Source of the DNA: Bacillus alkalicellulosilyticus
GTDB taxonomy: Bacteria > Bacillota > Bacilli > Bacillales > Bacillaceae_F
DNA: 64,000 nucleotides
Assembly: GCF_002019795.1 (NCBI RefSeq)
Contig: NZ_KV917381.1
Span: 388,001-452,000 of the forward strand
Direction of reading: 5' to 3'
Position numbers and translations under genes: made by a program. The notes below the pieces were generated by a model. It was given only the letters and a program-made list of their open reading frames with translations. It searched no databases and was not told the DNA's origin. Shown here in pieces: positions 61,830 to 64,000 of the stretch. Every line of letters begins with the position of its first letter. Within the stretch, counting starts at the first letter, position 1.

Positions 61830-62627
61830 AGATAAAAGGGAGAAAACGTTTGTCATTTCTTTTTTTACTAAACATAAATCGTTAGAAATCCAACGAACAT
61901 AAATGCCAGAACGGTGAAAATGCGTTGAGGCTGCTCTGTGGTTTGACGAGGCGCTTAGTAAGTGATTTATTTCATCACGGTCTGTTCCGGTGACAAGTGG
62001 GGAATAGTACCAAACTGAACCAAGATAGGTTCCGGATTCAAACATACCCAACTTGGTTGGTTCAAATTGCCCTTTTAAAAAACGAAGGCTATCATAGGAA
62101 ATACACTCATCCTGTAATCGGATATCGGTACATGATTGAAAGCTCGTAAATTCAAATGATTCATTACTCTTTTCGCGTCCAGATGATATGATTTCCCCAT
62201 ACAATAACGTAGAAGAAGGTTCTAGCTGAATTTTCGTTTGTCCATTATAAATCGAATCTTTATAAGGAATAATTGTTTCTGGAACCCAGTAAAGGGAAGA
62301 ATCTTCCGCTAATTTAATATCGGTTACCTGATTGCAAGCTCTACCAAATTCGGAAGGATAAATCTTGGTTGATGACTGTTGAATAAGTCGACCATGGCTG
62401 TTGGCTTCTAATTCAATCGACGTCTTGTTGTAATCGCCGGCAACCATTCCACCTGATGTTTCAATTAAGTAAACGGTAGCTCGGTCATCGTGATCTAAAT
62501 AAAGGGAACGACTTGCCCGTAGAGGTGGAGTAGCAAAATTGGAGGTAAGCTTTGTTTGCTTACCCCGTTTTGCAAAAGTCAAAGATAGGTTGCCATGCAA
62601 CTCATTGACCTTTTTTTTAATGGCCAC
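61815..62627 (-). CDS. ureD: urease accessory protein UreD (UreH)
   Basis: The 270-residue protein has UreD motifs: [37 protein letters not shown] and [11 protein letters not shown]. It binds apo-urease with UreF and UreG for nickel insertion. Its start overlaps the ureG end by 11 nt. Last gene of the cluster in the minus direction. Confidence 0.93.
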   Translation of the reverse strand: MAIKKKVNELHGNLSLTFAKRGKQTKLTSNFATPPLRASRSLYLDHDDRATVYLIETSGGMVAGDYNKTSIELEANSHGRLIQQSSTKIYPSEFGRACNQVTDIKLAEDSSLYWVPETIIPYKDSIYNGQTKIQLEPSSTLLYGEIISSGREKSNESFEFTSFQSCTDIRLQDECISYDSLRFLKGQFEPTKLGMFESGTYLGSVWYYSPLVTGTDRDEINHLLSASSNHRAASTHFHRSGIYVRWISNDLCLVKKEMTNVFSLLSQKQE

Positions 62628-63255
62628 CTTTTACAGCCTCCGCTTGATACATATCCTCTAAAAGCATGTGTTTTTTTATCCATTCAATGACTTCTGGAAT
62701 ACCTATGTCTTTTTTCTGGTTTGTGAAAATGAAAGGACGACCAGCGCGGGCCTTAGTAGCATCCTCTTTCATGATATCCAAGTCAACTTCCACGTAAGGG
62801 GCTAAGTCAATTTTATTGATAACTAGTAAATCTGAACGTGTTACGCCTGGTCCGCCTTTTCGAGGAATATCCTGTCCTTCTGCTACATCAATAACATAGA
62901 TGAAACCATCAACAAGCTCTGGGCTAAACGTTGCAGAAAGATTATCTCCGCCACTTTCGATAAAAATAATATCTAAGTCATCAAACCGAGACTTCATTTC
63001 GTCGATCGCTTCAAAATTCATCGAAGCATCTTCTCGAATGGCTGTGTGGGGGCAACCTCCTGTTTCTACTCCTATAATTCGTTCTGGAGGTAGGACACCG
63101 TTCTTTGTAAGAAATTCTGCATCTTCTTTTGTGTAAATATCATTTGTAATGACCCCAAGACTATAATCCTTATGAAGGGCATTTGTTAATCTTTCTGTTA
63201 AGGCTGTCTTTCCTGAACCGACAGGACCTCCGATTCCGATACGAACTGGTTTCAT
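62617..63255 (-). CDS. ureG: urease accessory GTPase UreG
   Basis: The 212-residue GTPase has P-loop [11 protein letters not shown], the nickel-linked CPH motif ([19 protein letters not shown]), [15 protein letters not shown], and NKIDLAPYV for guanine. It supplies energy for nickel delivery. It lies 11 bp after ureF. Confidence 0.96.
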   Translation of the reverse strand: MKPVRIGIGGPVGSGKTALTERLTNALHKDYSLGVITNDIYTKEDAEFLTKNGVLPPERIIGVETGGCPHTAIREDASMNFEAIDEMKSRFDDLDIIFIESGGDNLSATFSPELVDGFIYVIDVAEGQDIPRKGGPGVTRSDLLVINKIDLAPYVEVDLDIMKEDATKARAGRPFIFTNQKKDIGIPEVIEWIKKHMLLEDMYQAEAVKGGH

Positions 63256-63266
63256 GTTATCATCTC

Positions 63267-63998
63267 CTATGAAATAAATAATCGACTGTATAGCGCTTCG
63301 TGTTCCATCGAAGCTAGTTCTATGCCGATAGAGTTGTTTGCTACATCATCAATGGTTTTCGAGTTTACTAAACTTGTTGCTTCTTCAATAGAAGGAAGTA
63401 ACTCAAAAATGGTCTGAACCCCTTGGTTTTGCCCAAGTGGAATCGCACGAACGGCATTGTGAACAAGACTAGCAGTAGAGGAGTATAAAAACGCTGAGAT
63501 ATATAAGTCCTCGTCTAATTCCATCTCGGCACAATACATTCCGTAGATAATTGCATAATGACTTTGTTTACAAGATTCCTTCCACTCGGTGAAGAATGGA
63601 GAATCAACAAGAGGGAGGACGGTTTGTAAAAACTGCCTACCCATCTTTAAGCTGCCTTCTCGAGATTCATACGCAATTTTCATCCCATGACAAAGCTGGT
63701 TAAGTTCAAGTAATGCTTTCAAATCTTTTTCTTTAGCATAGAGATAAGCTTGTTTAACAAAAAGAGCGTCCCCACTAACGAGACTTGAGAAAAGATACGT
63801 TTGGCAATACTCAGCCAATGTTGCTTTATCTCGAACGATCCCTTTTTGAATATACGTTTCCATTCCAAATGAGTGGGTATAAGCACCGATAGGAAAAGCA
63901 GAATCGTGAATTTGTAGCAAATGCAATTTTTTGAAATTAGTGGTGGTGGTGTCCCTTGTATTTAAATGGAGTTTCAAATCTGGTTTCTGTTTTTTCAT
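63267..63998 (-). CDS. ureF: urease accessory protein UreF
   Basis: The 243-residue helical protein has the UreF core [24 protein letters not shown] and later [20 protein letters not shown]. It helps assemble the UreD-UreF-UreG complex. ATG is at 63996-63998, right at the window edge. The two bases before it would fit a TGA overlapping the start (ATGA), so a ureE stop codon is inferred. Structural urease genes lie to the right. Confidence 0.92.
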   Translation of the reverse strand: MKKQKPDLKLHLNTRDTTTTNFKKLHLLQIHDSAFPIGAYTHSFGMETYIQKGIVRDKATLAEYCQTYLFSSLVSGDALFVKQAYLYAKEKDLKALLELNQLCHGMKIAYESREGSLKMGRQFLQTVLPLVDSPFFTEWKESCKQSHYAIIYGMYCAEMELDEDLYISAFLYSSTASLVHNAVRAIPLGQNQGVQTIFELLPSIEEATSLVNSKTIDDVANNSIGIELASMEHEALYSRLFIS

Positions 63999-64000
63999 AA

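Overview
The window is AT-rich chromosomal DNA of a spore-forming Bacillaceae species, most likely an alkaliphile or salt-tolerant relative of the Bacillus halodurans / Alkalihalobacillus group. Evidence: two small acid-soluble spore protein genes (alpha/beta type at 26.9 kb, SspH at 55.3 kb), the addB-addA-sbcD-sbcC order known from B. subtilis, an RNase H1 that closely resembles the B. halodurans enzyme from memory, acid-rich extracytoplasmic proteins, and a DUF2639 (YflJ-type) small protein. No rRNA, tRNA, prophage or CRISPR array was seen.

Layout. 0-5.4 kb: a partial HD-GYP phosphodiesterase gene (minus), a cyclic-di-GMP-I riboswitch before a secreted GH18-like protein, then a YkoG/YkoH-type two-component system with two PepSY-domain targets whose promoters share 11-bp-spaced CTAATC repeats. 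5.4-14.8 kb: an alanine/glutamine symporter with a TnrA/GlnR-type box in its promoter spacer, a heterodimeric ABC exporter, small membrane or lipoproteins, ChrA, a monooxygenase and a GNAT enzyme. 14.9-19.5 kb: assimilatory nitrate reductase nasB-nasC behind another TnrA-type box. 19.5-27.2 kb: repeats, a SpoVB/YkvU-type flippase, DUF1232 protein, aldo/keto reductase, a 176-bp MITE-like element, metallophosphoesterase, a membrane diguanylate cyclase, glutathione peroxidase and a SASP. 27.3-39.1 kb: AddB, AddA, SbcD, SbcC for double-strand break processing. 39.1-41.5 kb: a 21-bp tandem array, a class B-like sortase and a probable substrate with two fasciclin domains. 41.7-44.8 kb: an overlapping operon of an Lgt-like protein, a radical SAM protein resembling archaeal tetraether synthase, a small membrane protein, and a DedA protein. 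44.9-49 kb: a large extracellular glycosidase-like protein divergent from a second GH18-like protein, paralogous to the one under the riboswitch. 49-55.5 kb: penicillin acylase family protein, MATE exporter, RNase H1, aldehyde dehydrogenase, a candidate Fur-controlled small RNA and sspH. 55.5-61.6 kb: repeats, a polar amino acid ABC transporter, a DNA glycosylase and small membrane proteins. 61.8-64 kb: ureD, ureG, ureF of a urease cluster that continues off the right edge.

How the parts connect. Cyclic di-GMP appears three times (HD-GYP, GGEDF-type cyclase, riboswitch), and the riboswitch target has a paralogue beside a large glycosidase, so an exopolysaccharide-remodelling regulon is a reasonable inference. 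Nitrogen control (TnrA/GlnR-type boxes) links the symporter and nitrate reductase, and urease fits the same physiology. The strongest candidate for an undescribed system is the Lgt-like / Tes-like radical SAM / small membrane protein / DedA locus. It lacks several canonical Lgt catalytic residues but keeps the cysteine layout of the Tes family, which suggests a membrane-lipid or lipoprotein-lipid modification.

Three families of intergenic repeats recur, and many terminators share a GACAAAAGG...CCTTTTGTC stem. All calls rest on reading the sequence; no database search was run.
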